DNA of 64,000 bases from Macrococcoides psychrotolerans (GTDB lineage: Bacteria; Bacillota; Bacilli; Staphylococcales; Staphylococcaceae): NCBI RefSeq assembly GCF_038095555.1, contig NZ_CP124591.1, positions 1,798,001 through 1,862,000 on the forward strand, read 5' to 3'. Made by a program: the position numbers and the translations under genes. This document shows positions 44,539 to 53,708 of the stretch, one piece after another. The notes under the pieces are model-generated. The model searched no databases. It was not told where the DNA came from and saw nothing but the letters and a program-made list of their open reading frames with translations. Every line of letters starts with the position of its first letter. The first letter of the stretch is position 1.

Positions 44539-45103
44539 AAAATCTTATTAAATTTGTAGCTGCATATACATCATCATATTCATTTAAAACATTAAGCTGT
44601 TCATCTACAATATCCAAGTGATATGGACCAGTTGCTTCATTAATCTTCTCTATCTTATCAAGCGACACATCATCATGCTTCTTAAAATTAAAAGTAACAC
44701 TATAGTCCGTCTTCTCACCAGTACCGTATACAAGTTCTCCTAAAACCTTCTCTGTTCCATTACCTTCAAATAAAAACTTCAACTCATTTGGTAACGTAAA
44801 TCTAAAGCGATAGTGGGGAGTATTATGCATTAAATAATCATATAATATTCGATCAATTTTATAATCTAATCTAAATGAAATACCATGTTCATTATGCGTT
44901 GCCACTAAATTCTTTATCATAAAATGAGGCATTATAAACGCTTTATCTGCTACATCAGCTGATACAGCTCCAGGTTTAACTAGCTCAACATTCTTACTTT
45001 GTTTCTTATCCATAGTATCACCTTGATTCTTCGTTAAAAAATAATAGAGCGCACCACTTGCTGCAGCAAAGATAGCAGCACCAATTGTTTGTTTATATTT
45101 CAT
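44537..45103 (-). CDS. Unknown membrane-anchored protein
   Basis: I do not recognise this 188-residue protein. It starts MKYKQTIGAAIFAAASGALYYF, one hydrophobic N-terminal segment (about 5-24) without a lipobox or clear cleavage site, so it is probably anchored in the membrane with the rest outside. The remainder is beta-rich (ISFRLDYKIDRIL, HYRFRFTLPNELKF, TDYSVTFNFKKH) without catalytic motifs. It is transcribed alone behind GGAGC. Confidence 0.7.
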   Translation of the reverse strand: MKYKQTIGAAIFAAASGALYYFLTKNQGDTMDKKQSKNVELVKPGAVSADVADKAFIMPHFMIKNLVATHNEHGISFRLDYKIDRILYDYLMHNTPHYRFRFTLPNELKFLFEGNGTEKVLGELVYGTGEKTDYSVTFNFKKHDDVSLDKIEKINEATGPYHLDIVDEQLNVLNEYDDVYAATNLIRF

Positions 45104-45242
45104 ATATATTAGCTCCTTTATACTTTTTATTCTTATACCCCATTTCGCTTAGGTAATGCATAAATACAATAAATTACACCGTCACACAAATATTATTTTG
45201 CGTTAAATTAATTTTCCCTCAATAAATAATGGAGATGATAAT

Positions 45243-45428
45243 ATGTTTAGAGAGAAGGAACGTATAAATTTAATACTCTTATATGGACTTGAAGATGCAA
45301 TTGAATTATATGCTAAATATAATAATCAAGCTTATAAGCATCTGAATGAATATAAAAATATCAATAAACAACTTCTAGAAAAACTATCACTAGCAATCAG
45401 TTATATCGAAAGACAAGTTGTTCAATAA
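45243..45428 (+). CDS. Small helical protein, 61 residues
   Basis: Unrecognised small protein, MFREKERINLILLYG then a charged helical remainder (LEDAIELYAKYNNQAY, KQLLEKLSLAISYIERQVV). No membrane segment or motif. A GGAGATG site precedes the ATG and a strong terminator follows directly, which supports a real monocistronic gene. Confidence 0.65.
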   Translation: MFREKERINLILLYGLEDAIELYAKYNNQAYKHLNEYKNINKQLLEKLSLAISYIERQVVQ

Positions 45429-45430
45429 TA

Positions 45431-45466
45431 AAAGGAGTAGGTATCTGAGATACCTACTCCTCTTCC
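45431..45466. terminator. Bidirectional terminator between the small gene and deoB
   Basis: A 13-bp stem pairs 45433-45445 with 45449-45461 around a 3-base loop. The T tract is short on the plus strand; on the minus strand TTTTATTATT follows. Confidence 0.75.
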
Positions 45467-45478
45467 ATCCTCTAATTC

Positions 45479-46651
45479 TTACTTCAATTCTTCCAAATAA
45501 CTCTCACCAAACTCTGGCAATTCAACACCAAAGTTATCAGCAATCGTCGCACCAATTGAAGCGAATGTAGTATGCGATTCTAATTCACGACCACCATCAA
45601 ACTGTTTACTATACATGAGTAGCGGTACATATTCTCTTGTATGATCTGTTCCCGGCATTGTAGGGTCGTTACCATGGTCTGCCGTAATAATGAGTAAATC
45701 ATCTTCTCTTAACGCTTCTAATAATTCACCTAGTCTATCATCAAATGCTTTAATTGCATTCATATAACCTTCTTTATCACGACGATGTCCATACAATGCA
45801 TCAAAGTCCACTAGGTTCAGGAAGCTTATTCCATCAAAGTCAGACTTCACAACTTCTAATAATTTATCCATACCATCCATATTATCTTTCGTTCGGATGG
45901 ACTTCGTTACACCTTCACCATCATAGATGTCATTGATTTTACCGATTGCGATAACATCACGCCCTGCATCTTGAAGTTCATTCATCACTGTACGTCCAAA
46001 TGGTTTTAATGCATAGTCATGACGATTTGATGTTCTCGTGAAATTCCCTGGTTTACCTACATATGGGCGTGCAATAATGCGCCCAATTAAATATTTCGGG
46101 TCTTTCGTATATTCACGGACTTTCTCACAAATCTCATAGAGTTCTTCAAGCGGGATAATCTCTTCGTGTGCAGCAATTTGCAGTACTGGGTCAGCTGAAG
46201 TATAGACGATTAAGTCACCTGTTTTCATTTGGTGTTCGCCCCACTCATCAATAATTGCTGTTCCTGATGCTGGTTTATTAGCTACGACTTTTCGTCCTGT
46301 CATTTCTTCAATAGCTGTAACAAGTTCTTTAGGGAAGCCATTCGGATATACTTTGAATGGCTGATCGATATTCAGCCCCATTATCTCCCAATGACCTGTC
46401 ATCGTATCTTTTCCTACAGATGCTTCCGATAATTTCGTATAGTATGCTCCTGGTTTATCGACTTTTTTTACGACCGGAAGTGGTGCAATATTACCTAATC
46501 CTAACTTTTCTAAGTTCGGTAATTTGCCTTCATATCCTTCCAGCGTATGTTTTAAAGTATGGCTCCCAGTATCACCAAACTTCTCTGCATCTGGTGCTTC
46601 ACCAATCCCTACAGAATCCATTACGATAAGATGCACTCTTTTAAATGTCAT
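45479..46651 (-). CDS. deoB: Phosphopentomutase
   Basis: Interconverts (deoxy)ribose 1- and 5-phosphates in nucleoside catabolism. The 390-residue alkaline-phosphatase-fold protein has IVMDSVGIGEAPDA, GKDTMTGHWE with the phosphorylated Thr, and ITADHGNDPTMPGTDHTREYVPLL (in parts) with manganese ligands. It ends the deoC-pdp-deoB group. Confidence 0.97.
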   Translation of the reverse strand: MTFKRVHLIVMDSVGIGEAPDAEKFGDTGSHTLKHTLEGYEGKLPNLEKLGLGNIAPLPVVKKVDKPGAYYTKLSEASVGKDTMTGHWEIMGLNIDQPFKVYPNGFPKELVTAIEEMTGRKVVANKPASGTAIIDEWGEHQMKTGDLIVYTSADPVLQIAAHEEIIPLEELYEICEKVREYTKDPKYLIGRIIARPYVGKPGNFTRTSNRHDYALKPFGRTVMNELQDAGRDVIAIGKINDIYDGEGVTKSIRTKDNMDGMDKLLEVVKSDFDGISFLNLVDFDALYGHRRDKEGYMNAIKAFDDRLGELLEALREDDLLIITADHGNDPTMPGTDHTREYVPLLMYSKQFDGGRELESHTTFASIGATIADNFGVELPEFGESYLEELK

Positions 46652-46661
46652 AATATCTCTC

Positions 46662-47963
46662 CTATTCAGTTATGACTTTATGAATTAACACTGGCGCTTC
46701 TGCGTGGTCAGAGATTTCAATATTGTCATAAATTTTGTTCATTACATCCTCTACATTATCACGGTTTGCATAAATTGTTACAAGTGATTCGCCTTCTTCA
46801 ACTTTGTCGCCAACTTTCTTGCGTAACATCAGTCCTACTGCAAGATCAATCGTATCTTCTTTCGTTGCACGGCCTGCTCCAAGCAGCATAGAAGCAATGC
46901 CTAATTCATCAGCAACAATTTTACTTACCACACCTGTGCGTTTCGCCGGTACTTCAATGACATATTTCGCTTGTGGCAACTTCGTTACATCATCAACTAC
47001 TGAAGGATCTCCACCTTGGTTTTTAAGGAATGTTTTAAATTTATCCAGCGCTTTACCGTTGTTAATTACTTCTTGTAACTGTGCACGTGCATCTTCAAGT
47101 GTATTCGCTTTACCTGCTAGCACGACCATCTGGCTACCTAGTGTTAAAACAAGTTCTGTTAAATCTTCAGGACCTTCTCCACGTAAAGTTTCAATCGCTT
47201 CTTTCACTTCAAGCGCATTACCAATCGCATATCCTAACGGCTGACTCATATCAGAAATAATCGCCATCGTATTACGTCCAACATTATTACCGATCTTAAC
47301 CATCGCAGTTGCTAACATTTCTGCGTCTTTATCTGTTTTCATAAATGCGCCTGCACCTGTCTTAACATCAAGTACAATCGCATCTGCACCAGCTGCAATC
47401 TTCTTACTCATAATACTTGATGCAATAAGTGGAATACTATTTACCGTTCCTGTAACGTCACGTAATGCATAAAGCTTCTTATCAGCAGGTGTTAAATTAC
47501 CTGTCTGTCCGATAACCGCAAGTTTGTCTTCATTTACAAGTTTCATGAAATCATCTTCCGAAATTTCTACATGGAAACCTTCAACTGCTTCCAGCTTATC
47601 AATCGTACCACCTGTATGTCCCAGTCCACGACCACTCATCTTCGCAACTGGAATATCAAGCGCTGCAACTAAGGGTCCAAGTACTAAAGTTGTCGTATCA
47701 CCTACACCACCTGTTGAGTGTTTATCAACTTTAATCCCTTCAATTGCTGATAAGTCGATCTGGTCGCCACTTTCAACCATTGCCATCGTTAAGTTTGCTC
47801 GTTCTTCGTCATTCATATCCTGGAAGAAAATCGCCATCGCTAAACTTGATGCTTGATAATCTGGAACTTCACCATTCGTATAACCTTTGATGAAAAACTC
47901 GATTTCTTCTTTCGTAAGCGCACGTCCATCTCGTTTCTTTGCAATAATGTCTACCATTCTCAT
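46662..47963 (-). CDS. pdp: Pyrimidine-nucleoside phosphorylase
   Basis: Phosphorolyses thymidine, uridine and deoxyuridine. The 433-residue protein has KHSTGGVGDTTTLVLGPLVAA (in parts), the signature KMSGRGLGHTGGTIDKLEAV (in parts) and DVKTGAGAFMKT. It lies 10 bases before deoB. A cre site sits 18 bases upstream of its start. Confidence 0.96.
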   Translation of the reverse strand: MRMVDIIAKKRDGRALTKEEIEFFIKGYTNGEVPDYQASSLAMAIFFQDMNDEERANLTMAMVESGDQIDLSAIEGIKVDKHSTGGVGDTTTLVLGPLVAALDIPVAKMSGRGLGHTGGTIDKLEAVEGFHVEISEDDFMKLVNEDKLAVIGQTGNLTPADKKLYALRDVTGTVNSIPLIASSIMSKKIAAGADAIVLDVKTGAGAFMKTDKDAEMLATAMVKIGNNVGRNTMAIISDMSQPLGYAIGNALEVKEAIETLRGEGPEDLTELVLTLGSQMVVLAGKANTLEDARAQLQEVINNGKALDKFKTFLKNQGGDPSVVDDVTKLPQAKYVIEVPAKRTGVVSKIVADELGIASMLLGAGRATKEDTIDLAVGLMLRKKVGDKVEEGESLVTIYANRDNVEDVMNKIYDNIEISDHAEAPVLIHKVITE

Positions 47964-47980
47964 TATAATTTCCTCCTTTT

Positions 47981-47995
47981 TGTAAACGCTTTCTA
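47981..47995. promoter_or_regulatory. cre (CcpA) site before pdp
   Basis: TGTAAACGCTTTCTA fits the catabolite-responsive element consensus WTGNAANCGNWNNCW with its central CG. It lies between deoC and pdp and would repress or block read-through when preferred sugars are present. Confidence 0.65.
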
Positions 47996-48017
47996 TAAAT
48001 TTATAAGGGAAAGGGAA

Positions 48018-48680
48018 TTAATAATCCCCTTTAGCTTCTTCACCTTTTAAAATTTGTACACCTGCACTTGCACCGATACGTGTTGCACCCGCTTCAACCA
48101 TCGCCATAACGTCTTCATAAGAACGCACACCACCTGAAGCTTTAACACCCATATCAGGGCCCACAGTTTTTCGCATTAATGCGATATCTTCTTTCGTTGC
48201 ACCACCAGATGAAAATCCAGTAGATGTCTTCACGAAATCTGCACCTTGCGCTTGCGCAATTTCACATGCTTTTACTTTCTCTTCATCGGTCAATAGCGCT
48301 GTTTCGATGATCACCTTTGTCGTAACATCTCCTGCAGCATCAACTACTGCTTTAATATCTTCAGCTACTAAGTCATAGTTCTTATCTTTAAGCGCACCTA
48401 TATTAATAACCATATCAACTTCACCGGCACCATTTGCAATCGCATCTTTCGTTTCAAATGCTTTCACAGCAGGTGTATTCGCACCTAATGGGAAGCCGAT
48501 AACTGTACACACAAGAACATCAGTTCCTTCTAATAAAGATTTAGCATACTTTACGTGTGAAGGGTTGACACACACACTCATAAATTCATATTCGCGTGCT
48601 TCCTGTGCTAATTGAGCTATCTGTGCCTTCGTTGTTTCAGGCTTTAATGCTGTATGATCAATATACTTTGCTAAGTTCAT
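48018..48680 (-). CDS. deoC: Deoxyribose-phosphate aldolase
   Basis: Splits deoxyribose 5-phosphate to glyceraldehyde 3-phosphate and acetaldehyde, the final step of deoxynucleoside use. The 220-residue barrel has the Schiff-base lysine in FVKTSTGFSSGG and KASGGVRSYEDV. It is first in the deo operon, behind AAAGGAGG. Confidence 0.97.
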   Translation of the reverse strand: MNLAKYIDHTALKPETTKAQIAQLAQEAREYEFMSVCVNPSHVKYAKSLLEGTDVLVCTVIGFPLGANTPAVKAFETKDAIANGAGEVDMVINIGALKDKNYDLVAEDIKAVVDAAGDVTTKVIIETALLTDEEKVKACEIAQAQGADFVKTSTGFSSGGATKEDIALMRKTVGPDMGVKASGGVRSYEDVMAMVEAGATRIGASAGVQILKGEEAKGDY

Positions 48681-48689
48681 GATTCATCC

Positions 48690-48758
48690 TCCTTTAATTT
48701 CACTTCTATTATATCAGATACTGAACAAAAGTAAAAATCATAAATGAACTTATGTTCA
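48690..48758 (-). promoter_or_regulatory. deo promoter with DeoR-like operator
   Basis: On the minus strand a -10 TATAAT and a -35-like TTTACT 16 bases away precede deoC. The dyad TGAAC-TTAT-GTTCA occupies 48745-48758, and a further half site TGAACAAAA (48722-48730) overlaps the spacer. Bacillus DeoR binds sites of the ATTGAACAAAAT type, so these are likely operators for the adjacent regulator. Confidence 0.6.
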
Positions 48759-48760
48759 AA

Positions 48761-49690
48761 TCAAAGTAATTTCCTGGCTGTAATACTATCGGTAATGAGC
48801 ACATTAGGAATATTTCCATTTAGTGCACCACGTATTGCTTCAACTTTATGGTTTCCTCCAGCAACAAGTATGCTCGTTGGTATTTTGCGTAATGTATCGA
48901 GCGTAACACCCATCGTACGATCATCTACCCATCTGTCTGCTATTTTACCATCTTTCGTATAGAATCTCGAACAAATATCGCCTACAGCACTCGTTTTCAA
49001 TCGTTTCACTTCATCTTCAGAGAAAAAACCGAGCTTAAAAAGTAACGCCTCATCTCTAACTGTCCCTGTTGTATAAATCGCAACATTACATTTCGGCGCC
49101 ATCTTCAATATACTTTTAATATGACGATCGGCACTAACAAGTCTCTTTACTTCCTTATTATCAAATATGACTGGAACCGGTAAGTCTCTCGGAATGGAAT
49201 TAAAGCTACGCGCAAATAAGGACAACGTTTCATGCGAATGGGTCACCACATCAGAATATGAGACTCCACCTTTAAGCTGAATCGTTTCTACACCATTTAA
49301 ATTCAATGGTTTCATAAGTTCAGCAACGCGAAACATTGTCTTACCCCAGCTGATACCTACAATATCATTATTCTTCACAGTTCGAGATAAATATTCCGCA
49401 GCACATTCAGATATTGCCTTTATCACTGTTTCATTACGATCATTTGTTACATCTTTAATGATCACTTCCTTCAGACCATATTTCTCCCGAATTAAATGTG
49501 CTAATTCATCACTCTTCTCGTATGGATCATGAATGATGATTTCAACAATCCCCATATCTCTGGCATGGTTTAATTGTCTTGATACAGTAGGTCTTGATAT
49601 ATCCAGCTCATCCGCAATTTCTTTTTGACCAAGGTTTTCCTCATAGTACATCTTTGCAATCTTTATACATTGCTTCATCTTATCTTCCAT
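48761..49690 (-). CDS. deoR: SorC-family deoxyribonucleoside regulator DeoR
   Basis: Repressor expected to be released by deoxyribose 5-phosphate. The start is the ATG at 49690, six bases after GAGGTG, giving 309 residues. The N-terminal HTH is YEENLGQKEIADELDISRPTVSRQ (in parts); the rest is the sugar-phosphate isomerase-like effector domain (VGISWGKTM, TIQLKGG, AVGDICSRF, VLVAGG-like end). It lies directly upstream of deoC. Confidence 0.9.
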   Translation of the reverse strand: MEDKMKQCIKIAKMYYEENLGQKEIADELDISRPTVSRQLNHARDMGIVEIIIHDPYEKSDELAHLIREKYGLKEVIIKDVTNDRNETVIKAISECAAEYLSRTVKNNDIVGISWGKTMFRVAELMKPLNLNGVETIQLKGGVSYSDVVTHSHETLSLFARSFNSIPRDLPVPVIFDNKEVKRLVSADRHIKSILKMAPKCNVAIYTTGTVRDEALLFKLGFFSEDEVKRLKTSAVGDICSRFYTKDGKIADRWVDDRTMGVTLDTLRKIPTSILVAGGNHKVEAIRGALNGNIPNVLITDSITARKLL

Positions 49691-49720
49691 TCTCTTCACC
49701 TCTACTCTTCAATTCTATAT

Positions 49721-49762
49721 AAAAACAAAAAAAAATACACTCCAAACTATTTGGAGCGTACC
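49721..49762 (-). terminator. Terminator of dps
   Basis: On the minus strand ACGCTCCAAA (49750-49759) pairs with TTTGGAGTGT (49737-49746, one G-U), followed by a long T-rich tract. Confidence 0.82.
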
Positions 49763-49773
49763 AAGTAAATTTA

Positions 49774-50226
49774 TTATTTCAAGAATGATTTAAGCATCCA
49801 ATTATGTTTCTCAAGGTTACTAATCATACCTAGGAACATATCTGCAGTCATCTCATCATCTGCTTCTTCGGCTGCTGCTTTACCTTCTTCTAATTGTTTA
49901 ATAATCTTATCGAAGTCTCTCGATAAATCTTTAACCATATCCTCAGCCGTTAAATCTTTCTTCGCTTCTTTAACTACAGATAATTCAAGCGATTCTTTCA
50001 ATGTCGCAATTGGATGTCCTTGAATTGCTAAAATACGTTCAGCTAGTTCATCGATATATGTACTAGCTTCATTATAAAATTCTTCAAATTTTACGTGTAA
50101 GCTAAAGAAGTGAGGCCCTTTAACATACCAGTGATAATTATGAATTTTAGTATATAATACCGTCCAGTTTGCTACTTGCTGGTTTAAAGCTGTTACTACT
50201 TTGTTATCATTTGATTTTTTTGCCAT
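49774..50226 (-). CDS. dps: Dps/MrgA ferritin-like DNA-protection protein
   Basis: Stores iron and protects DNA from peroxide. The 150-residue four-helix protein has the intersubunit ferroxidase residues in IHNYHWYVKGPHFFSLHVKFEEFYNE (in parts: His of NYHWY, His of SLHVKFEE and the following Glu) and YIDELAERI. The C-terminal half is acidic. A PerR-type box in its promoter region supports peroxide regulation. Confidence 0.95.
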   Translation of the reverse strand: MAKKSNDNKVVTALNQQVANWTVLYTKIHNYHWYVKGPHFFSLHVKFEEFYNEASTYIDELAERILAIQGHPIATLKESLELSVVKEAKKDLTAEDMVKDLSRDFDKIIKQLEEGKAAAEEADDEMTADMFLGMISNLEKHNWMLKSFLK

Positions 50227-50266
50227 TATAAATCTCTCCTCTATCTTGTTTATATTAATTATTATA

Positions 50267-50281
50267 TTATAATCATTCTAA
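50267..50281. promoter_or_regulatory. PerR box upstream of dps
   Basis: TTATAATCATTCTAA matches the PerR consensus TTATAATNATTATAA at all but one fixed position. It is about 40 bases upstream of the dps start. Confidence 0.7.
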
Positions 50282-50343
50282 TTAATAAAGTATTATGTCT
50301 TATTCGAATTTATTTGGGTATACTAATTAAAAAGGAGGGCATT

Positions 50344-51024
50344 ATGCTAAAAAAATACATATTACCAACCATCATAGCAGTTATCGTCTTTTTTATCTTA
50401 TTCACAATCGATCTCTGGAAAGTACTGTTAATGGACATACTTACTTCTACCCCTTTTATTATACTTTTATGCATTTGCGCATTATTTGCTGCTTTGCTAG
50501 CTTATCTCTTCAGCAAACTTGCCTATAAAGTTGATAACGACCCATCACTTGAACATTACGAACAGGATCGTGCAAGCTTTAAGAAATTCTCAGAAATGAA
50601 TATATTCTTAATCATTTCATTTTATTTTGCACTTGGCTCAATTATGTTAATCAGTTTAAACCATGCACCTTTCTATTTAGGGATTATCAGTATCGTAACA
50701 CTTATGATCGCAATCGTAATGCGCTATTATGGTTACAGTATGATCAATAAACTTTATCCAGAACGCGACCTTCCAGAAAACTTCGAATCAGACTTTGATG
50801 ATAAACTCATCGACTCATTAACCAAAGAAGAAATGATTACAATATTTACGGGTCTCTACAATGCATTTAAGTTAACAAATATCATCTTACCTGCAGCAAT
50901 GTTGTTAATAACAATTTACGGATATGCAACAGGTATCCCTCAACATTTTGCATTAAGTGTTATAGCAGGATGTGCGATTGCAATTAATATTATGTATCAG
51001 GTAACGGTAAGAAAATTGATATAA
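50344..51024 (+). CDS. DUF3169-like integral membrane protein
   Basis: The ATG at 50344 follows AAGGAGGG, so the earlier ATG at 50314 is not used. The product is 226 residues with six predicted membrane segments in three pairs and a charged loop (LYPERDLPENFESDFDDKLID) between the second and third pair. Size and topology fit DUF3169, a family of unknown function; the assignment is from pattern only. It is monocistronic. Confidence 0.65.
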   Translation: MLKKYILPTIIAVIVFFILFTIDLWKVLLMDILTSTPFIILLCICALFAALLAYLFSKLAYKVDNDPSLEHYEQDRASFKKFSEMNIFLIISFYFALGSIMLISLNHAPFYLGIISIVTLMIAIVMRYYGYSMINKLYPERDLPENFESDFDDKLIDSLTKEEMITIFTGLYNAFKLTNIILPAAMLLITIYGYATGIPQHFALSVIAGCAIAINIMYQVTVRKLI

Positions 51025-51025
51025 A

Positions 51026-51062
51026 AATAGCAGTTATCCATTCAAGGATAGCTGCTATTTTT
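51026..51062. terminator. Bidirectional terminator before the MFS gene end
   Basis: AAATAGCAG-TATCC pairs with GGATA-GCTGCTATTT around ATTCAA, followed by TTTT on the plus strand. Confidence 0.8.
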
Positions 51063-51068
51063 TAACTC

Positions 51069-52334
51069 TTATTTTTCTTCTACTATTAATGGTTGGTCAG
51101 GCTTAACAAAGAACCATAATACAATTGCTACAACAGCTGGAATAATCATCAAATAGAATGTCGTATCCCAACCATAATGCTGTACAAGGTATCCACCAAG
51201 CATCGGACTTAAGAAAGCACCCACGTTACCCCATAAGTTCATCCATCCTGATACAGTTCCAGAGAAGTTACGTCCAAGGTCAGTAGCAGAAGCCCAGCTC
51301 ATACCCATAGATAAACCTACACCACCAAGACATAATGATAAGTAGATTAAATTCATAACCATGTCATTTGTCTGAACAGATAAGAATAATGAAACTGCAA
51401 ATACGATAAATCCAAAGATTGCAATCAACGCACGCGCTCTAAAACGTGAATAGCCTCTAGAGATAATTGCATCTGAAATTGTGCCACCCGCCATAATCAG
51501 TATAAACATCATTAACCACGGCGCTGCTGCTAAGAACTTCATATCCTTTAATACAACATGGTATTCCTCTTGTAAATATGTCGGTAACCAAATTAAGAAT
51601 AAAGTAATAACAAACTGTACTACAAAGTATTGTCCAGCAATCGCAAAGAAACTGAAGCGCTTGAAGAATAGTCCCCAAGGTGCAGATGTCTTATCTGTCT
51701 GAACCACATCACGGTTTTCCATGATGTATGCTTTCTCTGCTTCGTTAACCATCTTATGATGTTCCGGTAAGTCTTTAGCAATGATTGCCCAGATTGCAGC
51801 AATAATGATACCAATCGCACCGAAAATAAAGAATACTGCTTCCCAACCGAAAGCTTGATAAATAGCTATTGTTACAAACGGTGCAATAACAGGACCAAAG
51901 TATGATCCTGCAAGCAATGCACTTGATGCACGACCTTTTTCACTTTTGGCAAACCAATATGTATTAAATACTGCATTTGAAGGATACATCGGTCCTTCCC
52001 CTACACCAAATAAGAAACGCATTGTGTATAATAATCCGTGATTTTTGACAACCCCTGTTAGAATTGTGAATGCACTCCACCAAACAAGTGCAAATGTTAA
52101 CATTTTCTTAGGGCCAAACTTCTCCGCCATAATACCTGCTGGCACTTGCATTAATGCATAACCTGCTGCAAATACCGAAGCTAACATACCAAACTGTGTC
52201 TTATTCATATTCAGATCTTCCATCATTGGTTGCGCAATATATGAGATATTGGCTCTATCCATATATGCAATAACTCCAATCAGAAAGAACATCAGTGCAA
52301 ACATCCATCTTACTTTAGTAGCTTTTTGACTCAT
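51069..52334 (-). CDS. MFS transporter, anion:cation symporter (ACS) type
   Basis: Predicted proton-coupled uptake of an organic acid such as a hexonate or hexarate. The 421-residue protein has 12 membrane segments, and the family pattern YMDRANISYIAQPMMEDL (in part), GPKKMLTFALVWW and FGVGEGPMYPSN matches the glucarate/galactonate branch. No sugar-acid catabolic enzyme lies beside it, so the substrate is open. A cre site upstream suggests carbon catabolite control. Confidence 0.85.
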   Translation of the reverse strand: MSQKATKVRWMFALMFFLIGVIAYMDRANISYIAQPMMEDLNMNKTQFGMLASVFAAGYALMQVPAGIMAEKFGPKKMLTFALVWWSAFTILTGVVKNHGLLYTMRFLFGVGEGPMYPSNAVFNTYWFAKSEKGRASSALLAGSYFGPVIAPFVTIAIYQAFGWEAVFFIFGAIGIIIAAIWAIIAKDLPEHHKMVNEAEKAYIMENRDVVQTDKTSAPWGLFFKRFSFFAIAGQYFVVQFVITLFLIWLPTYLQEEYHVVLKDMKFLAAAPWLMMFILIMAGGTISDAIISRGYSRFRARALIAIFGFIVFAVSLFLSVQTNDMVMNLIYLSLCLGGVGLSMGMSWASATDLGRNFSGTVSGWMNLWGNVGAFLSPMLGGYLVQHYGWDTTFYLMIIPAVVAIVLWFFVKPDQPLIVEEK

Positions 52335-52401
52335 TTAATTCACCTCATTAATTTGTATAGTCATCCTATGACCAATTGACTAGATTAAAAATAACACATG
52401 C

Positions 52402-52415
52402 TGAAAACGATTACA
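52402..52415. promoter_or_regulatory. cre (CcpA) site upstream of the MFS gene
   Basis: TGAAAACGATTACA is close to the ideal cre (TGAAANCGNTTNCA). It is 68 bases upstream of the transporter start. Confidence 0.7.
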
Positions 52416-52559
52416 ATAACTTTGTGAAATTTTAGCTCAAAAATAAAATATTTGTTATATAACACTGTGAAAAAATACCAAAAAAGCTATTTTTGAAAGA
52501 AAATTTCTAATATATATCAGTTTTATTACAAGGTATTTTCGGGATAAATTACACCTCAA

Positions 52560-52625
52560 AAATTCACAGACTTTCCTTAAGGATATATATTTTGTGAATT
52601 TAGTATCAAAGTTGTATACTAATAT
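52560..52625 (+). promoter_or_regulatory. Promoter and long dyad upstream of butanediol dehydrogenase
   Basis: TTGTGA (52592-52597), 17 bases, TATACT forms a promoter. AAATTCACA (52560-52568) and TGTGAATTT (52593-52601) are exact inverted copies 24 bases apart, with TCCTTAAGGA between them; the right arm covers the -35. TTGTGAA also resembles a Rex half site. The rest of the 320-base gap 52335-52654 is AT-rich and holds no gene. Confidence 0.55.
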
Positions 52626-52654
52626 TGTAAATAAATATTTGGAGGGATTATTAC

Positions 52655-53704
52655 ATGAAAGCAGCAGTATGGCATGGTAAAAAAGACATTCGAGTTGAAG
52701 ACAGAGAAATCCGTGAAATGCGTGATAATGAGGTACGCGTTAAGGTCGGATATGCTGGAATTTGCGGTAGTGACTTACATGAGTATCAAGAAGGACCAGT
52801 ATTCGTTCCCGTAGACAAAGAGGATGATCTTACTGGGGGTAAAGCACCTCTAATCATGGGACATGAGTTTTCAGGTACAGTCGTTGAAGTTGGTAAAGAG
52901 GTTAAAGACTTCAAAGTTGGCGATCGTGTTTCAGTAAACCCAACTGTGACATATGGTAAAAATACAGATGAACTAGATGTCTATGATGGCTTCAGTTTCC
53001 TCGGCCTACATACAGATGGTGGTTTTACTGACTTAGTTAATGTACCAGAAACTAATCTTTACCACTTACCAGATTCATTATCTTTACGTGTAGCAGCAAC
53101 TATCGAGCCTTTAGCGGTAGGCGTTCAAGCTGTTAAAGAAAGTGGCTTAGAGTTCGGAGACACTGTGGCAATCTTTGGCGCGGGTCCTATTGGTATCTAT
53201 ACGACCCTTGCAGCTCGTGCGGCTGGTGCAAGTAAAATTATTGTACTAGATCTTTCTAAAGAACGTTTAGAAAAAGCAAAAGAATGCGGCGCAACGCATG
53301 TCATTAACTCAGGCGAGGTAAACGCGGTAGAAGCAATCAAAGAAATCGTACCAGGTGGAGTAGACCGTTCATTTGAAGTAGCCGGGGTAACACCTACATT
53401 TGTACAAGCGATCGATGCTACACGTCCTCGTGGCACAATGGTAATCGTTTCTATTTTTGCTGGTGACATTACCTGGCCACCATTACAATTGACTAATGCT
53501 GGTGTGAAAATCACTTCAACAATCGCTTATTCAAGAGCATCTTACCAACAAACAATCGATTTAATGGGTAGTGGTCAAATTGATACAGAGAGTACTATTA
53601 CCGGGGAAATTGAGCTTGATGATATCGTAGAACACGGTTTCGAAAAATTAACAAATGATAAATCTCAAGTTAAGATCTTAGTTAAGCTTAATGGAGAAGA
53701 CTAA
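52655..53704 (+). CDS. Zinc-dependent 2,3-butanediol dehydrogenase
   Basis: Medium-chain dehydrogenase of 349 residues that should interconvert acetoin and 2,3-butanediol, consuming NADH in fermentation. Catalytic zinc ligands are Cys37 (GICGSD), the His of IMGHEFSG and the Glu of TIEPLAVG; the Rossmann loop is IFGAGPIGIY. The structural zinc lobe lacks its four cysteines (SVNPTVTYGKNTDELD), as in Bacillus BdhA-type enzymes. Sorbitol or threonine dehydrogenase activity is a less likely alternative. Confidence 0.85.
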   Translation: MKAAVWHGKKDIRVEDREIREMRDNEVRVKVGYAGICGSDLHEYQEGPVFVPVDKEDDLTGGKAPLIMGHEFSGTVVEVGKEVKDFKVGDRVSVNPTVTYGKNTDELDVYDGFSFLGLHTDGGFTDLVNVPETNLYHLPDSLSLRVAATIEPLAVGVQAVKESGLEFGDTVAIFGAGPIGIYTTLAARAAGASKIIVLDLSKERLEKAKECGATHVINSGEVNAVEAIKEIVPGGVDRSFEVAGVTPTFVQAIDATRPRGTMVIVSIFAGDITWPPLQLTNAGVKITSTIAYSRASYQQTIDLMGSGQIDTESTITGEIELDDIVEHGFEKLTNDKSQVKILVKLNGED

Positions 53705-53708
53705 AAAA

